DNA of 64,000 bases from Pycnococcus provasolii (Eukaryota > Chlorophyta > Pseudoscourfieldiophyceae > Pseudoscourfieldiales > Pycnococcaceae), in the NCBI GenBank assembly GCA_938743325.2, contig OW568890.1:62001-126000 (forward strand), given 5' to 3'. Below the pieces are notes generated by a model. It had not been told where the DNA came from. It saw only the letters and a list, made by a program, of their open reading frames with translations, and did no database searches. Made by a program: the position numbers and the translations under genes. Numbering within the stretch: the first letter of the stretch is position 1; every line of letters starts with the position of its first letter. Of this stretch, positions 19,010-29,538 are shown in pieces.

Positions 19010-20944
19010 AACAGCAACAGCAATACAAACAACAAAGCGCTGCGCCTGTACTTTTGCAGTCGAACGCACAGTCAGCTGAGCCAAGCGATGGGAGAATTTG
19101 CACGAACAAAGTACGCCGAGACTTTCTCCGCCGCCGCTCTCGCGAGCCGGTCGAGCCTATGCCTGCACAAGCCCGTGCGCACGCTGCCGAGTGCTCTAGC
19201 AGGAGAGGCTTGCGTTGATCTGCAGGAGACGGCGAAGAAAAACAAAAATACCAAGAAGAGGGCAACCACCGACGCAAGGGTCTCCCTGTCTTCTTCTTCC
19301 GGATGCCCGTACCACAGCGCACGTGGCGAGCGACGCGTGCGTGACGACGCCCTCGCAGCTCCCGTGGACATCGAGGAGCTCGCGGAAATTGGAAGGGCGC
19401 ACCGCGCGTGCCCTTACTACGGATCACGTATGGCCGCGGCGGAGGCTGACGTGGTGTTCCTTCCCTATCAGAGCCTTCTTCACGGCCCAACGCGCGAGGC
19501 TCTTGGAATTAACCTCGAAGGGGCGATCGTCATCATCGACGAGGCGCACAATGCCGTGGATGCTGTCAACGATATGCACGGTGCTCGCATCACGGCAACG
19601 TCGCTAGATGCCGCGGGGACGGCGGTGCAAGCGTATCTAAAACGATTCGGAGATCGCCTCAATGCCGGAAATCTTAGGAATCTGCACGCGCTCGCGGCTG
19701 TCTGCACGGCACTGCGACGTGGCTTCCCATCCTCCTCGTCGTCGTCATCGACCACGTCACAGCCGACGTCCATGACGGTAAACGACTTCCTCTTCGCATG
19801 CAGCCTCGATCACGTCAACCTCTTCAAGCTCGTCGAATATCTCAAGGAAAGCCGAGCACTGCGAAAGATGGCGGGGTATGGGAAAGGCGTCGCCGGCGCG
19901 GTGAACCCTGCGGCGGCTCGCGCCGCTCGAGGCGCCGCCGCAGGCGCCCTTCACTCCGTGTGCGGCATGCTCGAGGCACTCACGCGATCGGATGCTGACG
20001 GCCGCGTGCTGCGCTCGGGCGACGATCCTCCCGAGCTGCGGTACGTGAACCTCAACGCAAGCATGCACTTCGAGCGGCTGGTTGCCAAGTGCCACGCGGT
20101 GGTTCTCGCGGGTGGAACGCTCAGCCCCGTGCCTGCGCTGCTGCGAGACCTCTTTCCCACAGTGAAGCAAGACCGCGTGGTGCGCTTTTCGTGCGGCCAC
20201 ATCGTCGACGCTGGTCGCTTCCAGTGCCTCGCGCTAGGCCGTGGGCCAAGCGGACTGCCGCTAAACCTCGAGGCATCGAAGCGCGCGACAGACGATCAGC
20301 GCGACGAACTCGGGCGCGTGCTGCGCAATGCCGTTCGCATCGTTCCCGGCGGTGTCGTGTGCTTCGTCCCATCGCACCGCTTCGTCGGCGAGCTGATGTC
20401 GCGGTGGAGGAGCACGGGAATGCTTGCTCAGATAGAAGCTGCAAAGCCCGTGCTCCTCGAGGAGTCGAAGGGGGGAGCCTCCGCGACGGAGGCGCTGCTT
20501 GCAAAGTACACGTCGCTCTGCACCGGCGACAGCGCGTCCAAGGGCGCGCTGCTGCTCTGCGTCGTGGGAGGCCGCCTGAGCGAGGGTGTCAATTTCGGAG
20601 ACGATCTCGGACGCCTCGTCGTCGTCGCAGGCCTGCCATACCCCAACCCTACCGATGCGGAGCTCGTCGCTCGCATGCGCTACCTCGACGCGGCGGAGCC
20701 TGGCGCTGGCCGCGCCTACTACGAGGCGCTCTGCTGGAAGGCTGTCAACCAGAGCATCGGGCGCGCGATTAGGCACCGCCTCGACTACGCGACGGCTCTG
20801 CTGCTTGACGCACGCTACGTGGACGACGTGAGCCTGTCGTCTCGCCTTCCAGCGTGGGTGTCTAACAGCCTCGTGCGCTGCGAGGGCGGGTACGGGCAGG
20901 TGCACGCCAAACTCGCGACCTTTTACTCGCGCTTCATTCAGTAA
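18308..20944 (+). CDS. DDX11: DDX11/CHL1-type iron-sulfur DNA helicase
   Basis: An 879-residue protein from the ATG at 18308. The order matches XPD-family helicases: Q-motif-like FPYSSPYDVQTALM, Walker A SPTGTGKT (about residue 70), an Asp/Ser/Asn low-complexity insert (about 105-240), FCSRTHSQLSQ, four Fe-S Cys (about 285, 301, 333, 368, in CLHKP, ACVD, CPYH, CPYY), DEAH box (about 412), VVLAGGTLSP, the DDX11-like GHIV with LGRGPSGLPL, GGVVCFVPSHRF, GGRLSEGVNFGDDLGR and QSIGRAIRH. By family knowledge it is a 5'-3' helicase used in sister-chromatid cohesion and fork processing. FANCJ/RTEL1 are the alternatives, but the GHIV and SHRF regions favour DDX11. The stop codon lies inside the conserved 3'-flank motif. 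Confidence 0.92.
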
Positions 20945-20985
20945 CGAAGTGTACTTTACTCTGTCCAACGGTCGTCCATTCACAT
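20934..20985 (+). promoter_or_regulatory. Conserved 3'-flank motif, copy 2
   Basis: TCATTCAGTAACGAAGTG then TACTTTACTCTGTCCAACG and GTCGTCCATTCACA. It overlaps the DDX11 stop codon (TAA at 20942-20944) and is followed by several further CATTCAC words to about 21030. Confidence 0.45.
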
Positions 20986-21578
20986 CATTCACTTTCACCA
21001 TTCAGCCCATTCACCAGTGCCATTCACTGCGCGTTTTTCTTCATGGCGCAGATGATTTCGAAGGTTGTATCACTCTATCAGGGCGCTTTCGTAAGCGTAG
21101 TGAGGGCTCCGGTTGCGACTTGTTTTCGTTGATGTCGTTGCCATCGCCACCAACAGTGCACCAACACGATGACTCAAGGGTTAAACTTACTACTCTACAG
21201 TAGCTAAAGGAGTCCAACGCGTGGGAAAGGGGGCTATCTTGGAGTTGAGACTGCTATCATGTATTTACAAACAATGTACACACAAACTCCTACGAGATAT
21301 TTTCAAAAAAGTCCTCGTCAGCGTCTTCACTCCAATCACTGATGACACGCTCGCTTTCGGTGAGTCCCGCACCCGCCTGCTAGATTAGCGGTCGCACCGT
21401 ACGTGTTGTCGAGAAATAGTGTGGTGGCGCCACTGACGCGTGCGCGACGTCGTGCACGCGACGACGTGCTGCGCGTGCTGCGCTGCAGCGGATGATTGTC
21501 ACAGAATGCTCGCTCAAATCAGTCGTAACCAGTCGGAGCTCGGGTCGGAGGGGAAAAGCAGGTCGGGCCAGCCCGTCT

Positions 21579-21646
21579 TGGGTTACGGGGATCCGCTGTA
21601 GAACCATTTCATTTTTTTTTTCGGGGGGAGTTTGGGGATGCCGGTC
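21579..21646. repeat. Dispersed repeat, copy 2
   Basis: TGGGTTACGGGGATCCGCTG, then TAGAACCATT and a T-rich middle, ending TTTGGGGATGCCGGTC. It is the diverged partner of 4984-5070. Confidence 0.55.
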
Positions 21647-21720
21647 GGGCGGGCCTACCTAACTTGGAGATCGAACGTTTCGTCCCTTTGGCACAAAACA
21701 TCAATGGCGTCTATACCTGG

Positions 21721-21955
21721 GCGTAAAGCGTTACGCGTAAAACGTTACTTGACGCGTGACGCGTCCCGTGACGCGTCATGACGCCCCCCCCTCGCCGGCT
21801 TGACGCGTCACGAATAACCCTGGTCGGGGAATTTGGTCGGGGATTGGTTTAGGGGTTTGCCGTCACACGTGACGCGTAAAACGTTACTTGACGCGTGACG
21901 CGTCACGTGACGCGTCATGACGCCCCCCCCCTCCGGCGTGACGGCGTAAATGCCC
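21721..21955. repeat. ACGCGT/TGACGCGTCA-rich duplicated block
   Basis: About ten ACGCGT hexamers occur in roughly 230 bp, many inside the palindrome TGACGCGTCA. A 58-bp unit (21733-21790) recurs at 21872-21929 with one change, each ending in a C run. ACGCGT is the MluI cell-cycle-box core in fungi and resembles E2F-like sites, but no function is shown here. Confidence 0.7.
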
Positions 21956-22023
21956 ACCTATAATGGCGTCGTGCGAAGTCCCCGACGTTTGCGTTGTGTG
22001 GGTGGGTTCTAGAGGTCCAATGA

Positions 22024-22297
22024 TATGGTATCGCCGCGAGTTACCATTCACCATTCACGACGCGGTGTCCGCTACAATACCCATTCACGCGCCATTCATT
22101 CCATTCAATTTGAGCACGGGACTTTTGGATCAGATTAATGAGCGAAAGCCCGTGCTCTACGACGCCTGCGACGCTCTGCTTGCGACGTACACGAGGGGGG
22201 GGCGGCTCCGCCTCGGCTATGGTATCGCCGCGAGTTACCATTCACCATTCACGAGTCACGACGCGGTGTCCGCTACAATACCCATTCACGCGCCATG
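22024..22297. repeat. Direct repeat of about 75 bp (22024-22098 and 22218-22297)
   Basis: Both copies start TATGGTATCGCCGCGAGTTA and end CCCATTCACGCGCCAT. The second has a 5-bp insertion. The copies are 194 bp apart and non-coding. They share the CATTCAC word with the 3'-flank motif tails. Confidence 0.8.
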
Positions 22298-22676
22298 TAA
22301 TAGTGTGGTAACTCTCTTGTGTAACGTGGTTTGACCTTGGTGTGTCAAAGTGTGCTTAAGGTAAAAGTGTTACTCAAAAGGAAGGAAAAACGCGTAGGGA
22401 CCTGTCACGCCGCCCCGGGTACAGCACTGTGCCACCTGCATACTACAACTAAAAGTTCGCCACACCACTACAGGTGCCACCTCCAACACCACACCTACAG
22501 GCCCCAGGGGCAGTCGGAAATACCTGTCGGGAAATCCGGGGATGGAAAAGACCAGAACGAGTACCCGGGTAGGGGTTACTTCTATTACGGGTGTTGACTG
22601 AAAAGTTCTGTTCCCGTTGTGAGCTTTTTTCTGCCGCCTCACCTCCCTTGGTGGAGTCCCAACCGCGTCCGCTGAA

Positions 22677-23777
22677 ATGCTCGCTAAGCAGCACCACGAG
22701 CCTGCGCGTGCGTCACGCACGCGCGCGCGCACCGTCAGAACGCCGCTCGTAAGCAGCAGACCCACCAACTCGTTAAAGACGCGCGCCATGGACGCCGCGC
22801 AGCCGTTCGACTTCGAGGCGCAGGAGGCGGAGCGGAGGAACGCGGCAAGGCGAATGCGAGTTGGCGTCGTCGGATTCGGGACATTTGGGCAGTTCCTCGC
22901 GAGGCGGATTGTCCAGCAGGGACACGAGGTGATCGCTACGAGCCGGGGTGACTACGCCGACAAGGCTGCGGAGATTGGGGTCAGCGCCTACTACCGAGAT
23001 GCAGACGACTTCGCGGAGGCGCACCCGGATGTCGTCGTGCTTTGCACCTCCATCCTGTCGACCGAAAGCGTGCTCGCGGCGCTGCCGCTGCAGCGGCTGC
23101 TCAGGTCCACGCTAGTCGTCGACGTGCTCAGCGTCAAGGCGTTTCCGAAGGATGTCCTGCTGCGCCGACTTCCAAAGTCGTTCGACATCCTGTGCACACA
23201 CCCCATGTTCGGTCCAGACAGCGGGCGAGGAAGCTGGGAGGGGCTGACGTTCATGTACGACCCGGTGCGCATCGCACCTGACTTGGGCAACGCAGCGAAC
23301 GGCAAGCTGACACGCTCGCAGCGCCTTGCCGCGTTCCTGGATATCTTCTCCTCCGAAGGTTGCCGAATGGTGGAGATGACGTGCGAGGAGCACGACAGGC
23401 TTGCGGCAAGCAGCCAGTTCATCACGCACACAATCGGCCGCGTGCTCGGTGCGATGAAGCTTGAGGACACCGCGATCAACACGCGCGGATACGAGAGCCT
23501 GCTGAGCCTCGTCGAGAATACCGCGAACGACTCGTTCGACCTGTACTACGGCCTGTTCATGTACAACGACAACTCGATCGAGGAGCTGCACCGGTTAGAG
23601 CAGAGCTTCGATGACATCAAGCAGCGCCTCTTCGCGCAGCTTCACGCGCGCGTTCGTGCGGAGCTGTTCAGCGGATCATCTGTCGAGGGCGCGAAGAAAT
23701 TGCCAGATGTGCCACACGGCAATGGCCATGCAGCGACGGCGGCGTCTGAGTCGCCGGAGGCGCACGCGAGGCGATGA
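22677..23777 (+). CDS. Arogenate/prephenate dehydrogenase, plastid-type
   Basis: A 366-residue protein. The N-terminal about 55 residues are Arg/Ser/Thr-rich with few acids, like a plastid transit peptide. Then RVGVVGFGTFGQFLARRI is the NAD(P)-binding GxGxxG, followed by VVVLCTSILSTESVL, VVDVLSVKAFPKDVLL and CTHPMFGPDSG (the conserved HPMFGP). The C-terminal helical dimerisation part includes CEEHDRLAASSQFITHTIGR with the conserved His residues. By family knowledge plant TyrA-like enzymes oxidatively decarboxylate L-arogenate to L-tyrosine in plastids. Substrate preference cannot be set from this sequence alone. The ATG at 22677 is used because it yields the transit-like leader. Confidence 0.9.
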   Translation: MLAKQHHEPARASRTRARTVRTPLVSSRPTNSLKTRAMDAAQPFDFEAQEAERRNAARRMRVGVVGFGTFGQFLARRIVQQGHEVIATSRGDYADKAAEIGVSAYYRDADDFAEAHPDVVVLCTSILSTESVLAALPLQRLLRSTLVVDVLSVKAFPKDVLLRRLPKSFDILCTHPMFGPDSGRGSWEGLTFMYDPVRIAPDLGNAANGKLTRSQRLAAFLDIFSSEGCRMVEMTCEEHDRLAASSQFITHTIGRVLGAMKLEDTAINTRGYESLLSLVENTANDSFDLYYGLFMYNDNSIEELHRLEQSFDDIKQRLFAQLHARVRAELFSGSSVEGAKKLPDVPHGNGHAATAASESPEAHARR

Positions 23778-23801
23778 TTTCGCCGTTTGTTGTTGTTTTT
23801 G

Positions 23802-23860
23802 CTGAGATTGCTCACTCGGTAATGGAACGTAAGTTTACTTTACCTCGTCCAACGGTCGTC
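23802..23860 (+). promoter_or_regulatory. Conserved 3'-flank motif, copy 3
   Basis: CTGAGATTGCTCACTCGG then TAATGGAACGTAAG, TTTACTTTACCTCGTCCAACG and GTCGTCGAATTC. It matches copy 1 over nearly its whole length with small indels and begins 24 bp after the stop codon. Confidence 0.45.
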
Positions 23861-24044
23861 GAATTCGACTGTGCAGCGCAGTGTGTGTGTGACGCGCGAA
23901 GCACGGAGGACCGCCCCCCCCCCTTCTAAAGTTCGATAAACCCCCAAACAGAACCCCCAAACCGGAAGCAGGCCTCGCCATTTCAAAATCCGCAAAGCAG
24001 GCCGGTTTTTTTTTCACATTAAAAAAAAAACAACAAGAAATAAA

Positions 24045-27000
24045 ATGGCGTCGTCGTCGTCGCCGTCATGGGCGCCGCCAAGTATGTCACCATCGGTGCT
24101 GCTCGGCTTGCTGGTGCTCGCCGCGTCACTGCTGGCTGTACTTCTCACCCTGCTATCGTCGTGGTGTGTGCTGACATGTAGTAGTGCAGCATGTTGCAGC
24201 AGCAGCACGTCCAAGAAGAAGAAGCGACGATACAAAAAAAAGGGCGAGCCTTCTGCCGGTGACGTCGACGCAGCCGTTCGCCTCGCTGCCACTCGCGGTG
24301 ACGTCGCGTGCCTCGAGGCAATCGAGCGCACCTTCCCGCGGCTCTTCGACGTCGATGCGAGCACACGAGATGAATTCACGAGCGTGCAGGCGGCAGCTGT
24401 CGAAGGACACGCGCATGTGATCGAATGGCTCCTTGCGCGAGGCGCGCAGTGCAATGCCAACAAGAATGACGCATGGAGTGTCACCGCGCTGCACTACGCC
24501 GCGGCAAACGGGCACGAAGAGGCTGTGCGCGTACTGCTTCGTCACGGAGCGGATGCCAACGCGCGCGACTTTGCAGGACGAACGCCGGCTGACGTCAGCG
24601 CCAACAGCAGCAGTGAGGTAGTATCTATGCTAGTATGCATGTTAGACTATGCTGGCCGCCAGCAGCAGCAGCAGCCACCGTCACAGGCAATCGCGGAAAC
24701 ATTTGCCACAATGGACACAACGCGCCATTGTGTGATTGGTATGATCACGAACGACAATCATGAAACAATGCCACTGCCGCCGCCAATTACGACGACGACG
24801 TCGTGGTGGATTGCGCAATCATCTGATCCCATCAAACGGATGGAGATGCTCATCGCACGCGGAGGAGGAGGTGGAGCCGACGGCGACAGCAGCACCAGTA
24901 CTACCACCAGCCTACGAAAAGGCACGCGAACGTGGCGCGTACTAGCCGTCTTCACGCAGGCTGCTGGGATCGCATATATGGTGTGGCGTGCCCTATACTC
25001 CTTCTCGATGTCTTACCCAATCGTCAGTGCACTGTTCTACATATCAGAACTTGCGATGTTTCTCCCAAGCTTTGCCTTTCTCGTGGAGATGTGGACGCCG
25101 ATTGTTCGCCACGAGCGTGATGTGAAGAAGGACAACATCTTCAGGAAAGCAGTCGTCAGCAGCGATAGTAGTAGTAGTGCCGTCGCCGACAACAACAAGA
25201 ACAAAAGCAACTACCCCACGTGCGACGTCTTCATTCCTTGCTACAGCGAACCACCGGAAATTGTCGAGGCGACATTGTGTGCAGCCCTTCGCCTCGACTG
25301 GCCAGGTCACAAGCTTGCCGTGCACGTGCTTGACGACGGCAAGCGTGGCGTGATTGAGGAGATGGTGCATCGCGTCAAGACCCAGCTCAAAACTCTGCAA
25401 TATGAAGCTGATCTGCGCTACATCGCCAGGCCGAAGGTGAAGGGTACACCGCACCACGCCAAGGCGGGCAACATCAACCATGCGCTGCTTTCCTCTGGCA
25501 CGCGTGGCGAGTTTGTCCTCATTTTGGATTGTGACATGATCGTCAAGCGAAGCTTCCTGCGCAGGACGGTGGGACACTTCTTCGCACGCAGCTCACCACC
25601 ACCGCATGGTGACGATGGTGGTGGTGGTGATAGTCACGATGATGATGGTGATGATGATACCACCACCAACGACAACAACAACGACAACGTAGTGTGGGTG
25701 CGAAAGCACAAGGCTAGCTTTCTTCAAACTCCGCAGGACTTCTACAACCTCACCGCCTCCGACCCTCTCGGACATCGCGCGGCATTCTTCTATGGTGCCA
25801 TGCTGCAGGGTCGCGACGGATGTGGAGCCTGCCCTTGCGTAGGCACGGGCGTTGTGTTCCGACGCGACGCCCTCGTCAGCATTGGCGGCCAGAGCTACGG
25901 ATCTGTGACGGAGGATTTTAACACCGCCATGGCCCTTCACGCGAACGGCTTCTCATCGATGTACGTGAATGAGCGGCTCGTGTACGGCCTGGCACCCAAT
26001 GACGTGGTGAGTGCGATGCGGCAGAGGCTGCGATGGGCAACTGGAAGCCTTCAGATCCTCGCTCGAGACAATCCACTGTACAAGCCAGGGCTCACCGCCG
26101 CGCAGCGCACGCTGTACTTCCACAGCGCCGCGCAGTACCTTCTATCCCTCCCGACGCTCATGCTCGCAGTCCTGCCGCTGATTTACCTCTTCTTCGGCAT
26201 CGCGCCGATTCAAGCCAATTTGCTCGAATTCCTCGTGGCTTTTTTGTGCTACTACGCGCTCAACCGGATCCTGCTTTGGTGGGCGCACCGTGGCCTGGAT
26301 ACCGAGGAGATTTGGCGTGGAAGCCAGATGAGTGTGTGGATTGCGCCAACGAATCTACTCGCAGTGTCGCGCATCGTCGTCGATGCGATGGTCAGCAATA
26401 CGAGCCGCGCGATAGAGTGGTGCGCCGGGAGCCGTTTCCGGTGTGCGAATTCGAGTAGCGGCATATCGTTTGCGGTGACTGCCAAGCAGAAAGGAGGCAC
26501 CGGCAGTGGCGGCGGAAAAAGGAAGAAGAAGGGCGTCGAAACGAATGTGACACAGACGAGGTGTGTCTCTTGGTGGGATGCGATGACATTCATCTGGCCT
26601 CACGTCACATATCTGCTCGTCCTGCTCGCGGCACTCGTGAATGTCGTCGTGCGCCATTCAATGTCGCGCACCTTTCGCATTCCAGAATTCGCCTCGGACC
26701 TCATTGCACTCATGTGGGCTGGGCTCGTGGCACTGTACGTTTGGCCACCCGTGGCAGTAGCTCTGGAGGCATCGGGTGTACCACTTCGGCTGTCTCGCCG
26801 AACGTCGCCACCGTCGTGCCTTAACAACAACGCTGCTGCTATTGCAACCGCTACCGACCACAGCAACAATGACGACGACGAGGAGGAGGACATCAACGAA
26901 AAGCTCGCGAAAGTCTACGTCAACGCCAAGAAGATGGCTGCCAATAGGAAGCTGAACGCTGAGCGTGTGAGGGACAACTTAGATGGGCTCATACCACCAC

Positions 27001-27772
27001 TGCCCACCATCCCGGAATCTGCTACTCAATCTTCTTCGTCGACTTCTCCTTGGCAGCAGGATGTGATTGTGCAGCAATCGCCAGCAGATGACAATGAAAT
27101 TGGCCTCGTCGGCTGGCGAACCGATGCACCACCTTGCGCCGTCGTTTCGCCGCAGAGCATAATGATGAGTCCACTATCGCCAACTACTCCCATGCTGGTC
27201 GCTCGCACGCCCAAGATCTACGAGCGCTATGGTCGCGACGACGATGGTGATGGTGATTTCCGCCTTCTCTTTCGCGATCTCCCTCCTCTTTCTCATTCGC
27301 GGAGCGCAATGTCGACGACGAAATCAGTGATGCCTACAGCTGCTGCAGACGCCGCATCTGTGTCGAAAAGGAGTAAGAGCATGATGACGACGACAGTAGG
27401 GCCGCTGAAACTGAAGCAACAGCAGCAGCCTTTTGTCGTAGCAGCGGCTCCGCCAGCTATGGAGGAGGAGGAGTGCGACGAGGAGATCGTCGAACGATAC
27501 GATGACGGCTCTATTGATGAAGAGAGTCAGATTCCCTTCTCTCCACGCCGACGCCGTCGTCAGCTCTACAGCCGTGACGACGACGTCGCTGCGACGACGA
27601 ATCCTCCTCCCTCAGGATTCTCATCAGTGTGCAGTTCGTCGTCGTCGTCGCCACCGGAAATTTCGACGACCATGATCATCCACCACGATGGCGTCAAGAC
27701 AGGGCCGCCACCTCGTGTCAGCCCACAAAGCTTTCCGATTGACATTGCGTCCGCCATGGGTGAAAGTGAGGA

Positions 27773-27805
<33 letters not shown>

Positions 27806-28190
27806 TCTAGTCTTGGAGGCTACCCCACCCTTCATGATTCGCAACGTGAACATCTGCAAACAGGCTGTGGTGTACAGTGCCGCCTTTGGTAATATCTCGA
27901 GGGGTTTGCTTGAACAACTCGACGACGGGGTTGCTGCGCCACCAGCTTCAGCGGAATACGAGTACGTCGCATACGTCGCGGCGGTGAATCGCATGGTGAC
28001 GTCTCAACCTACTCTATCGCGTCGCCCGCTCATCTGGCTGCCCAACCGCCGCGGAGGTCGCCTGGGAGGCTGCTTCGTGCTTGTGAACATCGCGATGTGC
28101 CTTGTGCTCTTGTGCGGTGGGATAGCCTATGGAGTGCTTTACCACCGAGACAGCCTCAACGACGACAACCTCATGATCACGACGGGATGA
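24045..28190 (+). CDS. Ankyrin-repeat / cellulose-synthase-like GT2 fusion membrane protein
   Basis: A 1381-residue protein from the ATG at 24045. A hydrophobic helix lies at about residues 13-45. Ankyrin repeats follow at about 75-200 (for example TALHYAAANGHEEAVRVLLR and HGADANARDFAGRTPADV). Two helices then lead into a family 2 processive glycosyltransferase with the four hallmarks: DVFIPCYSEPPEIVEATL with VLDDG (about 391-430), DCD (about 495), TED in GSVTEDFNTA (about 620) and QRLRW (about 660). Further helices follow to about 910. The C-terminal 450 residues are low complexity and acidic, with a last helix (FVLVNIAMCLVLLCGGIAYG) near 1355. By family knowledge such enzymes polymerise UDP-sugars into beta-glucan and extrude it. 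The ankyrin domain would be a cytosolic protein-binding or regulatory unit. The polymer made (cellulose or other) is not determinable. Confidence 0.88.
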
Positions 28191-28437
28191 AGAAACGCGT
28201 CTTAACGCATACACAACAACGCTTTTAGTTGTGAAATGGGAAGCAAGGAGGCGAGGAGGAGAATGGGGACAGCATACATGATGATGAGTATCGGGCATCT
28301 TACTTATTGAAACGCGGTCTTTGCAAAGCACAACCGACGACAACGCGCGCGAACAGAGATGAAATTATTGCGGAATACTAACAAAAACATGTACCAGGCT
28401 ACACAAATTAAAAATATTTCTAAAGTACAGTAACTTT

Positions 28438-29538
28438 TTATGCGTCATCCTTCCACGACGATAGAAGTTTCGACCGATGCGACGTGACGGTGACAATCTG
28501 CGGCTGTCCACCCGTCGCGTCGGAGACGACCGTGTACGAGAACGGCGTTCCGACGTTTGCGGCTCCAGCGTGCTCGCCGGCGACGTTCACGACGACAATA
28601 CCCCCCCAGAATGACGGGTAGTATTTGGCGATGCGATCGACAGCCGCCTCCGCCGCCTTCTTGGGGCTCGCACCTTGCCTCATGAGTTCGACGGCATAGA
28701 AGCACGGCAGCAGGCGCATCATCTGGTCGCCGTCACCCGTTGCACCGCACCCGCCCACCTCCGAGTCGGCGTACGCGCCCGCTCCTGCGATGGGCGCGTC
28801 GCCGATACGCCCAGGAACCTTGTGGCTCGCGCCGTTCGTCGACGTTCCTGCGGCGACGTTTCCCTTCGCGTCAATCGCGACCATCGCGATGGTGTCGTGG
28901 TTGTGCCTGCTGCTTCCTTGTTTTTGTATGTTTTCGCGTATGTTGGCGTTTGGTTTGTACGGCCCACACGACGTTTTTGCGTTTGGCGTAACGTTTTCGC
29001 GGTAGTTGGGTTGGCAGTTACTGTTTCTCCAGCTTTGGTAGATTTCCTCGGATTGTGCCGTGGTTAGGTCTGTCGTCGCAAGTCCCATGTCGACGGCAAA
29101 CTGCGTCGCCTGGTTTCCTGCCAACAGCGTGTGCGACGTGTGTTCGAGCACGAACCTCGCCGTTTGCGCGGCGTCTTTTATGAACCTCAGGTTGCCCACC
29201 GCTCCGACGTCCATGGTGTTACCGTCCATGATCATCGCGTCGAGCGTCGTCTCCCCGTTTTCGTCGGGCGACCCACCGAATCCCACGGATCCGTCGCACT
29301 GCATGCGCTCGCACGTCGCGGTTCCTGCGAGAACGGCGTCGAGGTGAACAGCCTGAGACGCATCTGGAACAACGTCGCCGTTGGAAAGCAGCACTTGGAA
29401 AGCGTTCAAGGTTGCGTTCGGCCACGGCCACGTGTTGAGCACGAGAGGGAGAGGGAGAGGGAGAGAGGAGGCACGAGGAAGGAGGAGCAGGAGGAGGAGG
29501 AGGAGGGGGGGGGACATGGCGCATGATGCACAGCCCAT
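28438..29538 (-). CDS. AGA: N4-(beta-N-acetylglucosaminyl)-L-asparaginase (glycosylasparaginase)
   Basis: A 366-residue protein with an N-terminal signal peptide (PPLLLLLLLLLPRASSLPL). The family core is clear: GSVGFGGSPDENGETTLDA, MDGNTMDVGAVGNLRFIKDA, then the autocleavage site HDTIAMVAID with the nucleophilic Thr at about residue 216, followed by GNVAAGTSTNGASHKVPGR, GDAPIAGAGAYAD and GGCGATGDGDQMMR. By family knowledge the precursor self-cleaves before Thr and the mature enzyme removes Asn from N-linked glycans in lysosomes or vacuoles. The size matches eukaryotic AGA. Start ATG at 29538. A second Met eight residues in would also suit the signal peptide. Confidence 0.95.
   Translation of the reverse strand: MGCASCAMSPPLLLLLLLLLPRASSLPLPLPLVLNTWPWPNATLNAFQVLLSNGDVVPDASQAVHLDAVLAGTATCERMQCDGSVGFGGSPDENGETTLDAMIMDGNTMDVGAVGNLRFIKDAAQTARFVLEHTSHTLLAGNQATQFAVDMGLATTDLTTAQSEEIYQSWRNSNCQPNYRENVTPNAKTSCGPYKPNANIRENIQKQGSSRHNHDTIAMVAIDAKGNVAAGTSTNGASHKVPGRIGDAPIAGAGAYADSEVGGCGATGDGDQMMRLLPCFYAVELMRQGASPKKAAEAAVDRIAKYYPSFWGGIVVVNVAGEHAGAANVGTPFSYTVVSDATGGQPQIVTVTSHRSKLLSSWKDDA

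Larger units (their letters stand above)
20986..22676. other. Long repeat-bearing intergenic region
   Basis: About 1.7 kb with no supportable gene. It holds the second copy of the 4984 dispersed repeat (21579-21646), an ACGCGT-rich duplicated block (21721-21955), a duplicated 75-bp block (22024/22218), and the promoter region of the arogenate dehydrogenase gene. Confidence 0.6.
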
